Shown piece after piece: positions 27,282-35,045 of a DNA stretch of 45,498 bases. Location of the stretch: contig CAIPHQ010000163.1 in NCBI GenBank assembly GCA_903864895.1, positions 1 to 45,498 on the forward strand, given 5' to 3'. The notes under the pieces are model-generated. The model was not told the DNA's origin. It saw only the letters and a program-made list of their open reading frames with translations, and made no database searches. The stretch is from an uncultured Rhodospirillales bacterium (lineage in GTDB: Bacteria; Pseudomonadota; Alphaproteobacteria; Acetobacterales; Acetobacteraceae). The translations under genes and the position numbers were made by a program. Within the stretch, counting starts at the first letter, position 1; each line of letters starts with the position of its first letter.

Positions 27282-27905
27282 TCAGCCGCCCGCCACGGCT
27301 TCGGCCTTCAATTTGGCCCGGTGGGCCGCCGCCTTGGCGCGGTTGCCGCATAGCGCCATGCTGCACCAGCGCCGCGTTTGCCGCGCGCTGACATCGCGGA
27401 ACCACAGGCTGCATCCCGCCCCCTCGCAATGCCGCACGGTGGCCAAGCCGGGGCCGCTGAGCAACTCCGCGATACTTTCCGCCACAGGCTGCAGCAACGC
27501 GGCCGGTGCGTTCCAGTCCCGCACCCGCCGCACGGCCAGCGCCGCGCCGTGGCACTCAACCCGCAGGCAACTCGCGTCCTGCGCCAGCAGGGTGTTCAGT
27601 GGTGCAAGTTCGGGCTCCGCTGACCCCGGCACAGCCGCCCCGGCATAGCGGGCCACGAACCCGCGAAACCATTCGCGCAAATCGCGCGCCTGGGCGGCCA
27701 CCGCATCCAGCGCCGAGGGGTTGCCGCCAAACCGGGTGACCGCTTCCGGCGGCGCCAAACCGGCAGCCGCCAGCCAGCCGAGCAACCCGGCCCCATCGCC
27801 CAGCCATTCGAGCCTTTGGGTGTCCGGCAGCGCGAACGAATTCAGGAAATCCAGCGCCCGCTCGTCGGCGAGCAGCAACGGGGGCGGCATCGGGTGCGTG
27901 TCCAT
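27282..27905 (-). CDS. CGNR zinc-finger transcriptional regulator (ABATE domain)
   Basis: The 207-residue protein has an N-terminal ABATE domain (about 10-145, containing LDFLNSF) and a C-terminal zinc finger whose cysteines are C160, C165, C181 and C186, the last within CGNR (186-189). This C-x4-C-x15-C-x4-CGNR layout defines CGNR-type regulators, thought to be ligand-responsive DNA-binding proteins. The gene is divergent from an exported hydrolase gene, with a symmetric operator in the 120-bp gap, so it most likely controls that operon and itself. Its 3' end lies 3 bases from argE, convergent. Confidence 0.9.
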   Translation of the reverse strand: MDTHPMPPPLLLADERALDFLNSFALPDTQRLEWLGDGAGLLGWLAAAGLAPPEAVTRFGGNPSALDAVAAQARDLREWFRGFVARYAGAAVPGSAEPELAPLNTLLAQDASCLRVECHGAALAVRRVRDWNAPAALLQPVAESIAELLSGPGLATVRHCEGAGCSLWFRDVSARQTRRWCSMALCGNRAKAAAHRAKLKAEAVAGG

Positions 27906-27913
27906 GAGTCGGA

Positions 27914-27986
27914 AATAACCATTGAAAGGCCTGTTGACAAGTTATCTCACGATGATAACCTCTCAATTACCATTTCAACGGTTATC
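27914..27986. promoter_or_regulatory. Nested symmetric operator between the CGNR regulator and the hydrolase operon
   Basis: Four copies of a GGTTATC-like half-site lie in the divergent gap. Outer arms ATAACCATTGAAA (27915-27927) and TTTCAACGGTTAT (27973-27985) match in 12 of 13 positions as an inverted repeat. Inner arms GTTATC (27941-27946) and GATAAC (27954-27959) form a second one. Both are centred on base 27950, and equivalent half-sites are 40 bp apart. A TTGACA box (27934-27939) reads toward the hydrolase. Binding by the CGNR protein is inferred. Confidence 0.6.
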
Positions 27987-28025
27987 CCGCCTCCCGGCGG
28001 GGCGCCATACGTCAAGGAGTCCGTC

Positions 28026-29000
28026 ATGCGCCGATTTGCCTTCGCCCTGCTGGCCGCCACCGCCTTCGCCAGCATCCCTGCCGTTGTTCAGCCAGTTATG
28101 GCCGCCCCGCCTGAAGCCACCGCGTTGTCCACGCCGGTCACGCACCATGTGGCGCAGGCTGGCGCGGCCCGCGTGTTCTACCGGGAGGCCGGTCCCACAG
28201 GCGCGCCGGTGGTGCTGCTGCTGCACGGCTTTCCGGCCTCCAGCCACCAGTTCCGCAACCTGATTCCGGCGCTGGCAGACCGCTATCATGTGATCGCCCC
28301 GGACCTGCCCGGTTTTGGGTTCACCGAAGCGCCGCCGCGCGCCGAGTTCGGCTACACGTTCGAACACCTGACCGACGTGATCGAGGCATTCACCGAGACG
28401 CTGGGCCTGAAGAACTACGCGATCTACGTATTCGACTACGGCGCGCCTGTCGGATTCCGGCTGGCGCTGCGCCATCCAGAACGGATCAGCGCCATCATCA
28501 GCCAGAACGGCAACGCCTATGAGGATGGGTTGAGTGCCGCATGGAACCCGATCCAGACGTATTGGCAGCATCCGACCGACGCAAACCGCGCCGCGCTGAA
28601 AGGGTTTTTGACGCCGGAGACCACTCGCTGGCAGTACGAATACGGCGAGCCTGACGCCACTGTGGTTGATCCGGAGAGCTATACGCTTGATGCCGCGCTG
28701 CTGTCGCGTCTCGGCAACGCCGATATTCAGCTTGACCTGTTCCTCGACTACGCCAGTAACGTGGCGCTGTACCCGAAATTCCACGAATTCTTCCGCGACC
28801 GGCGAGCGCCAACGCTGGCGATCTGGGGAAAGAATGATCCGTTCTTCCTGCCGGCGGGTGCAGAGGCGTTCAAGCGCGACAACCCGGCCGCCGAAGTGCG
28901 CTTCCTCGAGGCCGGGCACTTCGCAGGCGACAACCACCCCGCCGAGATCGCCGCCGCCGTCCGCGACTTCCTCGGGCGCATGCCGAAGCCGGCGCAATAA
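28026..29000 (+). CDS. Exported alpha/beta-fold hydrolase with Asp nucleophile
   Basis: The 324-residue protein has a signal peptide (about 1-26, ending VMAA) and an alpha/beta hydrolase fold: oxyanion part HGFPASS (67-73), APDLPGFG, nucleophile elbow VFDYGAP (D137), acid region WGKNDPFF and catalytic His in EAGHFAGD. An Asp in the elbow instead of Ser places it with epoxide hydrolases and haloalkane dehalogenases, which act through an ester on the Asp. Which of these it performs is not shown. AAGGAG lies 7 bases before ATG 28026. It is followed after 22 bp by a SnoaL-like gene and controlled, by position, by the divergent CGNR regulator. Confidence 0.88.
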   Translation: MRRFAFALLAATAFASIPAVVQPVMAAPPEATALSTPVTHHVAQAGAARVFYREAGPTGAPVVLLLHGFPASSHQFRNLIPALADRYHVIAPDLPGFGFTEAPPRAEFGYTFEHLTDVIEAFTETLGLKNYAIYVFDYGAPVGFRLALRHPERISAIISQNGNAYEDGLSAAWNPIQTYWQHPTDANRAALKGFLTPETTRWQYEYGEPDATVVDPESYTLDAALLSRLGNADIQLDLFLDYASNVALYPKFHEFFRDRRAPTLAIWGKNDPFFLPAGAEAFKRDNPAAEVRFLEAGHFAGDNHPAEIAAAVRDFLGRMPKPAQ

Positions 29001-29022
29001 CCCAAACGATCAGGAGAGTATC

Positions 29023-29427
29023 ATGACCCAGACCCAATCTGCCGAAACCGTCGTGCGCCGCTTCTACGAGGCGCTCGGGCGCGGCGATGTTGCCACCGTC
29101 GTTGGTTTGCTGGCCCCCGGCGTGGTGTGGACCGAAGCCGAGCGGTTCCCGTACTACGACGGTGCTTTCCACGGGCCGCAAGCGGTGGTGGACAAGGTGT
29201 TTGTCCGCCTGGCCACGGAATGGGACAGCTTCGGGGCCGCTGCGCACCAGTTCCTGGCGCAAGACGATCAGGTGGTCGCTTTCGGCATCTATACCGGCCG
29301 CTTCAAGGCCAGCGGACGCGATCTGAGCGCACCGTTCGCGCATCACTGGACGGTGGCAAACGGCCAGATTGCCCGCTTCACGATGTATACCGACACCGCG
29401 AAAGTGCTGGAGGCCGTGGCGGCATAA
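29023..29427 (+). CDS. SnoaL-like NTF2-fold protein
   Basis: The 134-residue protein has the NTF2/SnoaL pattern: VVRRFYEALGRGDVATVVGLL, then WTEAERFPY, GPQAVVDKVF, and the closing strand pattern HHWTVANGQIARFTMYTDT. Members are small enzymes or ligand binders; the family alone gives no substrate. CAGGAGAG precedes ATG 29023. The short 22-bp gap to the hydrolase gene suggests they are co-transcribed and act on the same compound. Confidence 0.85.
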   Translation: MTQTQSAETVVRRFYEALGRGDVATVVGLLAPGVVWTEAERFPYYDGAFHGPQAVVDKVFVRLATEWDSFGAAAHQFLAQDDQVVAFGIYTGRFKASGRDLSAPFAHHWTVANGQIARFTMYTDTAKVLEAVAA

Positions 29428-29436
29428 TAGATCGGA

Positions 29437-29478
29437 CGCGGCGCGGCGGCGGCGTTATCCCGCCGCCGCAGCGCCGCG
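29437..29478. terminator. Long GC hairpin between convergent genes
   Basis: A stem of 9 bp (GCGGCGGCG with CGCCGCCGC) extended by about 8 more bp after one mismatch encloses the loop TTATCC. It lies between the convergent SnoaL-like and HugZ-like genes, and the loop carries the HugZ-like stop codon. It could end transcription from both sides, but no clear T-run is present on either strand. Confidence 0.4.
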
Positions 29479-30189
29479 CACCGCCCGCAGCAGGCGCACC
29501 AGTTCACCCCGAACCGCATTGGCATCGGCCACCGGCGCGGACCACGCCACCCGCGCCACTTGCTCGTCGAGCGCGAGATCGCAGCCATCCACATCGGCGG
29601 CCACCATGCGCCACGCGCCGTTACGTGCTGCCACGCGTGCGCCCAGCAATTCCATGGCATCAGCATGATCGGCGTTGCAATGCGCCACCATATCAGCCTC
29701 CGCCGCCGCCAGCGCTGCCACTGCGCCGGGGTCAGGCGTCAGATCAGTCTGCCGCAACCGCGTGGCGCGGGCGAAGCCGCCGACGAACAGCGCGCCCATC
29801 GGGCGGATACGCCACAGATGGAAATCGCCGAAATCGGCATATAGCGCGGCGTAGGGATGCACTGTCAGCCAGCGCGCCTTCAGCGCTGGGTCATCGATCC
29901 GCTCGGCCAGACCCGTCACTGTCACACGCGGCGCGGTCTGCGGGTTGGCCGACTCCGCATTGCCGGCCACCAGCACCGCGCAGCGCGGTTCGCGGTGCAG
30001 ATGGCGGGTATGTTCCGACAGGTCGGACAGCAGCAGCAGCAGCGACAGGTCCGGCGCGCAGGCGGGGGTGACCAGACTGCCGAAGGGTTGGCCATCCAGC
30101 GCGGTGGCCAGCGTGCCCGCCCGCGCTGCGCGCAGCAGTTTCCGGGCCGTCCATGACGGCGATTCCGCATCTTGCGGGGCTGCTGCCAT
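29455..30189 (-). CDS. HugZ-like FMN-binding split-barrel protein (DUF2470)
   Basis: The 244-residue protein has an N-terminal pyridoxamine-phosphate-oxidase-like split barrel ([49 protein letters not shown]) and a C-terminal DUF2470-type domain with [16 protein letters not shown]. This two-part form is that of HugZ/HutZ-type proteins involved in heme iron use. Heme cleavage is not shown by sequence. The open frame runs much further upstream, antisense to chvI and chvG; I chose ATG 30189, with GGAGGG about 10 bases before it. Confidence 0.85.
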   Translation of the reverse strand: MAAAPQDAESPSWTARKLLRAARAGTLATALDGQPFGSLVTPACAPDLSLLLLLSDLSEHTRHLHREPRCAVLVAGNAESANPQTAPRVTVTGLAERIDDPALKARWLTVHPYAALYADFGDFHLWRIRPMGALFVGGFARATRLRQTDLTPDPGAVAALAAAEADMVAHCNADHADAMELLGARVAARNGAWRMVAADVDGCDLALDEQVARVAWSAPVADANAVRGELVRLLRAVRGAAAAG

Positions 30190-30216
30190 AATTTGTTCAC
30201 CCTCCATCCAGTTTGC

Positions 30217-30262
30217 GCCACAATTGGTTGCCACAATCAGCCAGCCGGGGCGAGCGCCCCGG
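30217..30262. promoter_or_regulatory. chvI upstream region: direct repeat and hairpin next to the ribosome-binding site
   Basis: The 87-bp gap between the HugZ-like gene and chvI has two copies of GCCACAAT (30217-30224 and 30230-30237), 13 bp apart. A perfect 7-bp stem follows, CCGGGGC-GAGC-GCCCCGG (30245-30262), one base before the chvI ribosome-binding site GGAGG (30264-30268). The repeat may be a regulator site, possibly for ChvI itself; the stem may affect ribosome loading. Both roles are inferred. Confidence 0.35.
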
Positions 30263-30276
30263 CGGAGGACGCAGCG

Positions 30277-30978
30277 ATGAAACAGACCATTGCTCTGGTT
30301 GACGATGACCGCAACATCCTGACCAGCGTGTCGATGACGCTGGAGCAGGAAGGCTTCACCGTCCGCACCTACACCGACGGCGAAAGCGCCTTGCAGGGCA
30401 TCACCGCCCGCCCGGTGGATCTGGCGGTGCTGGACATCAAGATGCCGCGCATGGATGGCATGGAACTGCTGCAACGCCTGCGCCAGCGCACCACGCTGCC
30501 GGTGATCTTTCTGACGTCCAAGGACGAGGAAGTCGATGAACTGATGGGCCTGCGGCTGGGGGCCGACGACTACATCACCAAGCCGTTCAGCCAGCGCCTG
30601 CTGATCGAGCGCATCCGCGCGCTGCTGCGGCGCAATGAAAACAGCCGCGCCGAAGGCTCGGGCGCGGCCCCCGGCGGCATCATGGTGCGTGGCGAACTGG
30701 TGCTGGACGACACCAAGCACCAATGCCTGTGGCGCAGCCACGACATCCAGTTGACTGTGACCGAGTTCCTGCTGGTCAAGGCGCTGGCCGCGCGGCCCGG
30801 CATGGTGAAGTCGCGCGACAACCTGATCGACGCGGCGTATGGCGACAACATTTATGTCGATGACCGCACCATCGACAGCCACATCAAGCGGGTGCGCAAG
30901 AAGTTCCGCAGCATCGACGACACGTTCAACTCGATCGAGACGCTGTACGGCATCGGCTACCGCTACAAGGACGCCTGA
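30277..30978 (+). CDS. chvI: ChvI-type response regulator
   Basis: The 233-residue OmpR-family regulator has the receiver residues DDD (9-11), phospho-acceptor D53 in [11 protein letters not shown] and the Lys in YITKPF. Its winged-helix domain contains [13 protein letters not shown] and ends [14 protein letters not shown] and GIGYRYKDA. In alphaproteobacteria ChvG/ChvI (ExoS/ChvI, BvrS/BvrR) controls cell-envelope, acid-stress and exopolysaccharide genes. Its place directly ahead of chvG, hprK and PTS genes is the conserved order. The start is ATG 30277 with GGAGG 8 bases upstream. Confidence 0.93.
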   Translation: MKQTIALVDDDRNILTSVSMTLEQEGFTVRTYTDGESALQGITARPVDLAVLDIKMPRMDGMELLQRLRQRTTLPVIFLTSKDEEVDELMGLRLGADDYITKPFSQRLLIERIRALLRRNENSRAEGSGAAPGGIMVRGELVLDDTKHQCLWRSHDIQLTVTEFLLVKALAARPGMVKSRDNLIDAAYGDNIYVDDRTIDSHIKRVRKKFRSIDDTFNSIETLYGIGYRYKDA

Positions 30979-30985
30979 GGCCGCT

Positions 30986-32674
30986 ATGCCCGACAGCGGC
31001 CCCCTGCCCGCGAGTCTTGCACCGCCAGCGGCACCGCCGGGCGCGCCGCGTCTGGCGTCGTCCAAGCTGGTGTCGCCGCTGTTGCGCCGCATCCTGCTGG
31101 TGAATTTGCTGCCGCTCGCGCTGCTGCTGGCCGCCTTGCTGTATCTGGACCAGTACCAGAGCGGGCTGCTGGAAGCCGAAGTCACCACGCTGCGCGAGCA
31201 GGCGCGCATCTACGCGGGCGCGCTCGGTGAAGCGGCAGTCCGCGAGGACGACGCTGACAAGCCGCGCCTTGTGCCCGACATTGCCCGCCCGCTGCTGCGC
31301 CGCCTGACCGAACCCACGCCCAGCGCTCAGGCGCGGCTGTTCGCGCCGGACGGGCAGCTGATTGCCGACAGCCGGGTGCGTGAGGGCGCGGGCGGGGCGG
31401 TGACCACCGAACCGCTGCCGCCGGCCGCCGCACGGGGGCAGATCATCGGTGCCATCGGCCGGGCCTATGATCAGGTACTGGCATGGCTGCCGCACGGCGG
31501 TGACCCGCTGCGGCTGGAATTCGGCCCCTCGGCGGCGGGGCCAGACTGGCAGCCCGACGTGCGCGAGGAATTGCGGCTGACCGGGGCGGACCAGAGCCGC
31601 GAAATGCCCGCCTATATCCGCCGGACGGTGGATGACCGCTTGCTGGTGACCGTGTCCGAACCCGTCACCCGCAACCGGCACACCGTCGGCATCGTGCTGC
31701 TGACGCGTGAGGCGCGCGAGGTGGACAACAGCCTGTTCACCGTCCGCATTTCGATCCTCGCCCTGTTCGGGCTGGCCCTCGGGCTGACCGTGATCATGTC
31801 GTGGTACCTGTCGCTGACCATCGCCCGGCCCATTCTGCGGCTGGCCGGGGCTGCCGAGCAGATGCGCGAAGGGCGCGGGCGCGCCGGTATGGTGGCGCCC
31901 AACCTGTTGAAGCGCACCGATGAAATCGGTGAACTCGCAGGCGCTCTGTCCGAATCGGCCCGCGCGTTGTGGGACCGGATGGACGCCATCGAGCGGTTTG
32001 CCGCCGATGTGGCGCACGAAATCAAGAATCCGCTGACCTCGATCCGCAGCGCCATCGAGACGCTGCGCCGGATCGACGATCCGGCCAAACAGCGCCGCCT
32101 GCTGGCGATCATCGGTGAGGATGTCGGGCGGCTGGACCGCCTGATCAGCGATATCAGCGACGCCTCGCGCATCGACGCTGAACTGTCGCGGGTCGCCACC
32201 GAACCGGTGGACGTGGCAGCGATTCTGGCGGTGCTGGCCGAATTGAACGAAACCACCCGGGACGGTGATGAGCCGCATATCGATCTGGCGCCCGCCGAGG
32301 GGGTCTGCGTTGTGCAGGCTGTCGAGGGGCGGCTGGTGCAAGTACTGCGTAACCTGATCGCCAATGCCCACTCGTTCTCGCCGCCCAACGGGCGCATCAC
32401 GGTCGGCGCGCGCGAGCAGGGTGTGATGGTAGAAATCAGCATCGCCGATGAAGGGCCGGGCATCCCCGAGGCGCGGCTGGAGCATATTTTCGACCGCTTC
32501 TATTCCGAGCGCCCACAGGGAGAGCGTTTCGGCCAGCATTCCGGGCTGGGTCTGTCAATCAGCCGCCAGATTGTCGCGGCGCTGAAGGGGCGGATCAGTG
32601 CCGAAAATCGCCGTGACGCCACCGGGAAGGTGCTTGGCGCCCGGTTTGTGGTTTTGTTGCCGCGCGCCGCCTAA
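30986..32674 (+). CDS. chvG: ChvG-type sensor histidine kinase
   Basis: The 562-residue kinase has a Pro-rich cytoplasmic start, membrane helix 1 at about 36-54, a periplasmic sensor domain (about 55-250), helix 2 at about 254-277, a HAMP domain, the HisKA motif VAHEIKNPLTSIRSA (H344) and an HATPase domain with NLIANAHSFSPP, DEGPGIPE and SGLGLSISRQI. This is the ChvG/ExoS form. It follows chvI by 7 bp. In relatives the periplasmic domain is held by ExoR; no exoR is in the window. Confidence 0.93.
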   Translation: MPDSGPLPASLAPPAAPPGAPRLASSKLVSPLLRRILLVNLLPLALLLAALLYLDQYQSGLLEAEVTTLREQARIYAGALGEAAVREDDADKPRLVPDIARPLLRRLTEPTPSAQARLFAPDGQLIADSRVREGAGGAVTTEPLPPAAARGQIIGAIGRAYDQVLAWLPHGGDPLRLEFGPSAAGPDWQPDVREELRLTGADQSREMPAYIRRTVDDRLLVTVSEPVTRNRHTVGIVLLTREAREVDNSLFTVRISILALFGLALGLTVIMSWYLSLTIARPILRLAGAAEQMREGRGRAGMVAPNLLKRTDEIGELAGALSESARALWDRMDAIERFAADVAHEIKNPLTSIRSAIETLRRIDDPAKQRRLLAIIGEDVGRLDRLISDISDASRIDAELSRVATEPVDVAAILAVLAELNETTRDGDEPHIDLAPAEGVCVVQAVEGRLVQVLRNLIANAHSFSPPNGRITVGAREQGVMVEISIADEGPGIPEARLEHIFDRFYSERPQGERFGQHSGLGLSISRQIVAALKGRISAENRRDATGKVLGARFVVLLPRAA

Positions 32675-32679
32675 AAAAT

Positions 32680-32694
32680 CAGCAATAATTGCTG
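32680..32694. promoter_or_regulatory. 15-bp palindrome between chvG and hprK
   Basis: CAGCAAT-A-ATTGCTG is a perfect palindrome with 7-bp arms, starting 6 bases after the chvG stop and 17 bases before the first possible hprK start. The one-base centre makes an RNA hairpin unlikely, so a DNA-binding site is the better guess. Confidence 0.3.
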
Positions 32695-32710
32695 CGGCGG
32701 CGCGTCCGCC

Positions 32711-33220
32711 ATGCCACACTCGCAGCACGAACATTCAGCACCGAAGCGATGCCGTTTTTCGGGCTTCCCATCGTGCCCTGCCCGCTGCACATTCCGCCCG
32801 ATGCAGATGCACGGAAGTTGCGCCGCCCGCGAGGGGGCCGGCGTGTTGCTGCTGGGCCCGCCGGGTGCGGGCAAGTCGGACATGGTGCTGCGCCTGCTGG
32901 ATTATGGGTTCGTGCTTGTGGCCGATGACAGGGTTGATATCGAGGACGGCATTGCGCGCCCGCCGGCCGGATTGGCCGGGCTGCTGGAGGTGCGCGGGCT
33001 TGGCATACTGCGATTGCCGCATGACACTTCGGTGCGGCTGCGTCTGGCCGTTAACCTGTGCTCTGGCGGCGCCCGCCTGCCTGAGCCGGCACGGCATGAA
33101 GGACTCGACCTGCCGATGATCGTGATCGACCCGGCCCGCATCACCGCAGCCAGACAAGTTGCCCTGGCGCTGGACTGCGCGCTCGGCCGCCTGACGCAAG
33201 TGGCAGGCGCATTCGCATGA
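32711..33220 (+). CDS. hprK: Short alphaproteobacterial HPr kinase/phosphorylase
   Basis: HprK phosphorylates a serine of HPr (and reverses this), linking metabolism to the PTS. The protein has only the catalytic domain, as in other alphaproteobacteria: HGSCAA, Walker A GPPGAGKSD (49-57), VADDRV, the EVRGLGI element and LPMIVIDP. The Firmicutes-type N-terminal domain is absent. The start is uncertain: ATG 32711 gives 169 residues, but the first 30 look unlike the family, and ATG 32801 (MQMHGSCAAR) fits homologues better. The stop overlaps rapZ as ATGA. Confidence 0.88.
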   Translation: MPHSQHEHSAPKRCRFSGFPSCPARCTFRPMQMHGSCAAREGAGVLLLGPPGAGKSDMVLRLLDYGFVLVADDRVDIEDGIARPPAGLAGLLEVRGLGILRLPHDTSVRLRLAVNLCSGGARLPEPARHEGLDLPMIVIDPARITAARQVALALDCALGRLTQVAGAFA

Positions 33221-34185
33221 CAGGCAGCGTTCCCCCGGTGCGGCTGGTGCTGGTCACCGGTCTGTCGGGTGCAGGGAAGGCATCGATTCTTCGCTCACTG
33301 GAAGATCTGGGCTACGAGGCCATCGACAATCCGCCGCTGAGTCTGATCGAGGACATGGTTTCACGCAGCGAGCCGGGCCAGCAAGTTCGCTTGGCGCTCG
33401 GCGTCGATACCCGCAGCCGGGGGTTTGACGCTGACGCGGTGCTGGCCGCGCTGACCAAGCTGCGCGCCAACCCCAACGTGCGCGCCGAACTGGTGTTCGC
33501 CTGGGCGGACGACACCATTCTTCTGCGCCGGTTCACCGAAACCCGCCGCCGCCATCCGCTGGCCCCGAATGGCCGCGTGAGCGACGGTATCGCCGCCGAA
33601 CAGGCGATGACCGGCAATCTGCACGCCGCTGCCGACTGGGTGGTGGACACCTCCGGCCTGCCGATCCCGGCGCTGCGCACCCTGATCGAACGCCGCTACG
33701 GGCCAGACGCCTCCGAAGAGCCGCAGGGCGGACTCAGTGTGACGTTGGTGTCTTTCGCATTCCCTGCCGGTCTGCCCCGCGAGGCGGACATGGTTTTCGA
33801 TGCGCGGTTCCTGCGCAATCCGCACTATGTAGCCGAGTTGAAACCCCGGACGGGTCGAGACCCAGAGGTTGGTGCCTACGTTGAAGACGACCCGGATTTT
33901 CCGGCCTTCTACGCGAAGCTTGTGGATTTGCTGACCCTGCTGCTTCCGCGTTTCGTGCAGGAAGGCAAGAAATACGCGACCATCGCGGTCGGCTGCAGTG
34001 GCGGCCGACACCGTTCGGTCCATATCATTGAGAGGTTGGCGGTGACGCTGACGGAAGCTGGCTGGCGGGTCGCCGTGACCCACCGTGAACTTGCCCGCGA
34101 GGGTGTACTGGCGCAGGCAGTGGCGGCTCGCAGCGGGGCCGTTGCTGTGAAGAGTGAGCCGACGAATCAGGCGCAGGAGGCCTGA
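33217..34185 (+). CDS. rapZ: RapZ-type nucleotide-binding protein
   Basis: The 322-residue protein has an N-terminal P-loop domain, GLSGAGKAS (15-23), then DNPP, ALGVDTRSRGF, and the C-terminal RapZ domain with ARFLRNPHYV, DYxxF-like spacing and the very conserved GCSGGRHRSVHI. In E. coli RapZ guides RNase E to the small RNA GlmZ and so controls amino-sugar synthesis. GlmZ is not expected in alphaproteobacteria, so the partner here is unknown. It is coupled to hprK by a 4-base overlap. Confidence 0.94.
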   Translation: MTGSVPPVRLVLVTGLSGAGKASILRSLEDLGYEAIDNPPLSLIEDMVSRSEPGQQVRLALGVDTRSRGFDADAVLAALTKLRANPNVRAELVFAWADDTILLRRFTETRRRHPLAPNGRVSDGIAAEQAMTGNLHAAADWVVDTSGLPIPALRTLIERRYGPDASEEPQGGLSVTLVSFAFPAGLPREADMVFDARFLRNPHYVAELKPRTGRDPEVGAYVEDDPDFPAFYAKLVDLLTLLLPRFVQEGKKYATIAVGCSGGRHRSVHIIERLAVTLTEAGWRVAVTHRELAREGVLAQAVAARSGAVAVKSEPTNQAQEA

Positions 34186-34194
34186 GCGCAAATC

Positions 34195-34728
34195 ATGATC
34201 GGTCTTGTGCTCGTCACCCACGGCCGCCTCGCCGAGGAACTTCGGTTGGCCATGGAGCATGTGGTCGGCGCGCAGCGCCATTGCGCCGCTGTGTGCATCG
34301 GCCCCGATGACGACATGGAACGGCGCCGCGCCGAGATCCATGACCGGATCGAGGAAGTGGACACCGGCGATGGCGTGGTGCTGCTGACCGACATGTTCGG
34401 CGGCACGCCCAGCAATCTGGCAATTTCCCAGATGGACCGGCGCGGCGTGGAAGTGATTGCCGGCGTCAACCTGCCCATGCTGGTGAAACTGGCCAAGGTG
34501 CGGTCGAAACTGCCGCTGGCCGATGCTGTGGACTGCGCGCAGACCGCCGGGCGGAAATACATCGCCGCCGCATCCCATGTCCTGCCGCATTGCAAGATGC
34601 CCGCTGAAACCGTCACCGGAACACTGAATGGCAGCGGTGCCAGCCATGTGATCGGCGCGGCCGGCGCGATGCCGCTGGCCCCGTTGCCCGTTGTGAACGG
34701 GGCGAAATTGACCGGCACGCGCGGATGA
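34195..34728 (+). CDS. ptsM: PTS EIIA component, mannose family, with C-terminal extension
   Basis: The first 130 or so residues form a mannose-type EIIA domain: LVTHGRLAEEL with phospho-accepting H9, VVLLTDMFGGTPSN and GVNLPMLVKL. The protein is 177 residues long, about 40 more than the usual 130-135; the extra C-terminal part is rich in Gly, Ala and Pro. In this gene order the protein takes phosphate from HPr but no EIIB/C permease is encoded nearby, so a regulatory role is likely. The ATG lies 9 bases after rapZ, and the stop overlaps the HPr gene as ATGA. Confidence 0.9.
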   Translation: MIGLVLVTHGRLAEELRLAMEHVVGAQRHCAAVCIGPDDDMERRRAEIHDRIEEVDTGDGVVLLTDMFGGTPSNLAISQMDRRGVEVIAGVNLPMLVKLAKVRSKLPLADAVDCAQTAGRKYIAAASHVLPHCKMPAETVTGTLNGSGASHVIGAAGAMPLAPLPVVNGAKLTGTRG

Positions 34729-35045
34729 CGTCTGGCGGGGATGATGACCCGGGGGGAGCGCCCGGCTCGCTGACGGTCCTGACCCGCACCGTGACCATCT
34801 GCAACATGCGTGGCCTGCACGCGCGCGCTGCCGCCAAATTTGTGGCGCTGGCTGAGCGTTTTGGCGCCTCGGTCGACGTGGTGCGCGACGGGCAGGAGGT
34901 CTCCGGCCGGTCGATCATGGGGCTGATGCTGCTGGGTGCCGGGCCCGGCACGCCGCTGGAATTGCGCGCCGAAGGCTGGGACGCCAAGGAAGCGCTGGAC
35001 GCACTGGCCGCTCTGGTCGAGTCCGGCTTCCATGAGCAGAACTGA
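34725..35045 (+). CDS. ptsH: Phosphocarrier protein HPr
   Basis: The 106-residue protein has an acidic, Gly-rich N-terminal extension (about 1-18), then a standard HPr domain. H32 in MRGLHARAAAKF is the site phosphorylated by enzyme I, and S63 in VSGRSIMGLMLLGA is the expected HprK target. Keeping the Ser together with an HprK gene two genes upstream supports a working regulatory phosphorylation. It overlaps the PtsM gene by 4 bases and the PtsI gene by 14. Confidence 0.94.
   Translation: MTSGGDDDPGGAPGSLTVLTRTVTICNMRGLHARAAAKFVALAERFGASVDVVRDGQEVSGRSIMGLMLLGAGPGTPLELRAEGWDAKEALDALAALVESGFHEQN

Noticed and set aside
30190-31209. A long N-terminal extension of the HugZ-like protein
   Set aside because: It is antisense to chvI and chvG and unlike any HugZ sequence.
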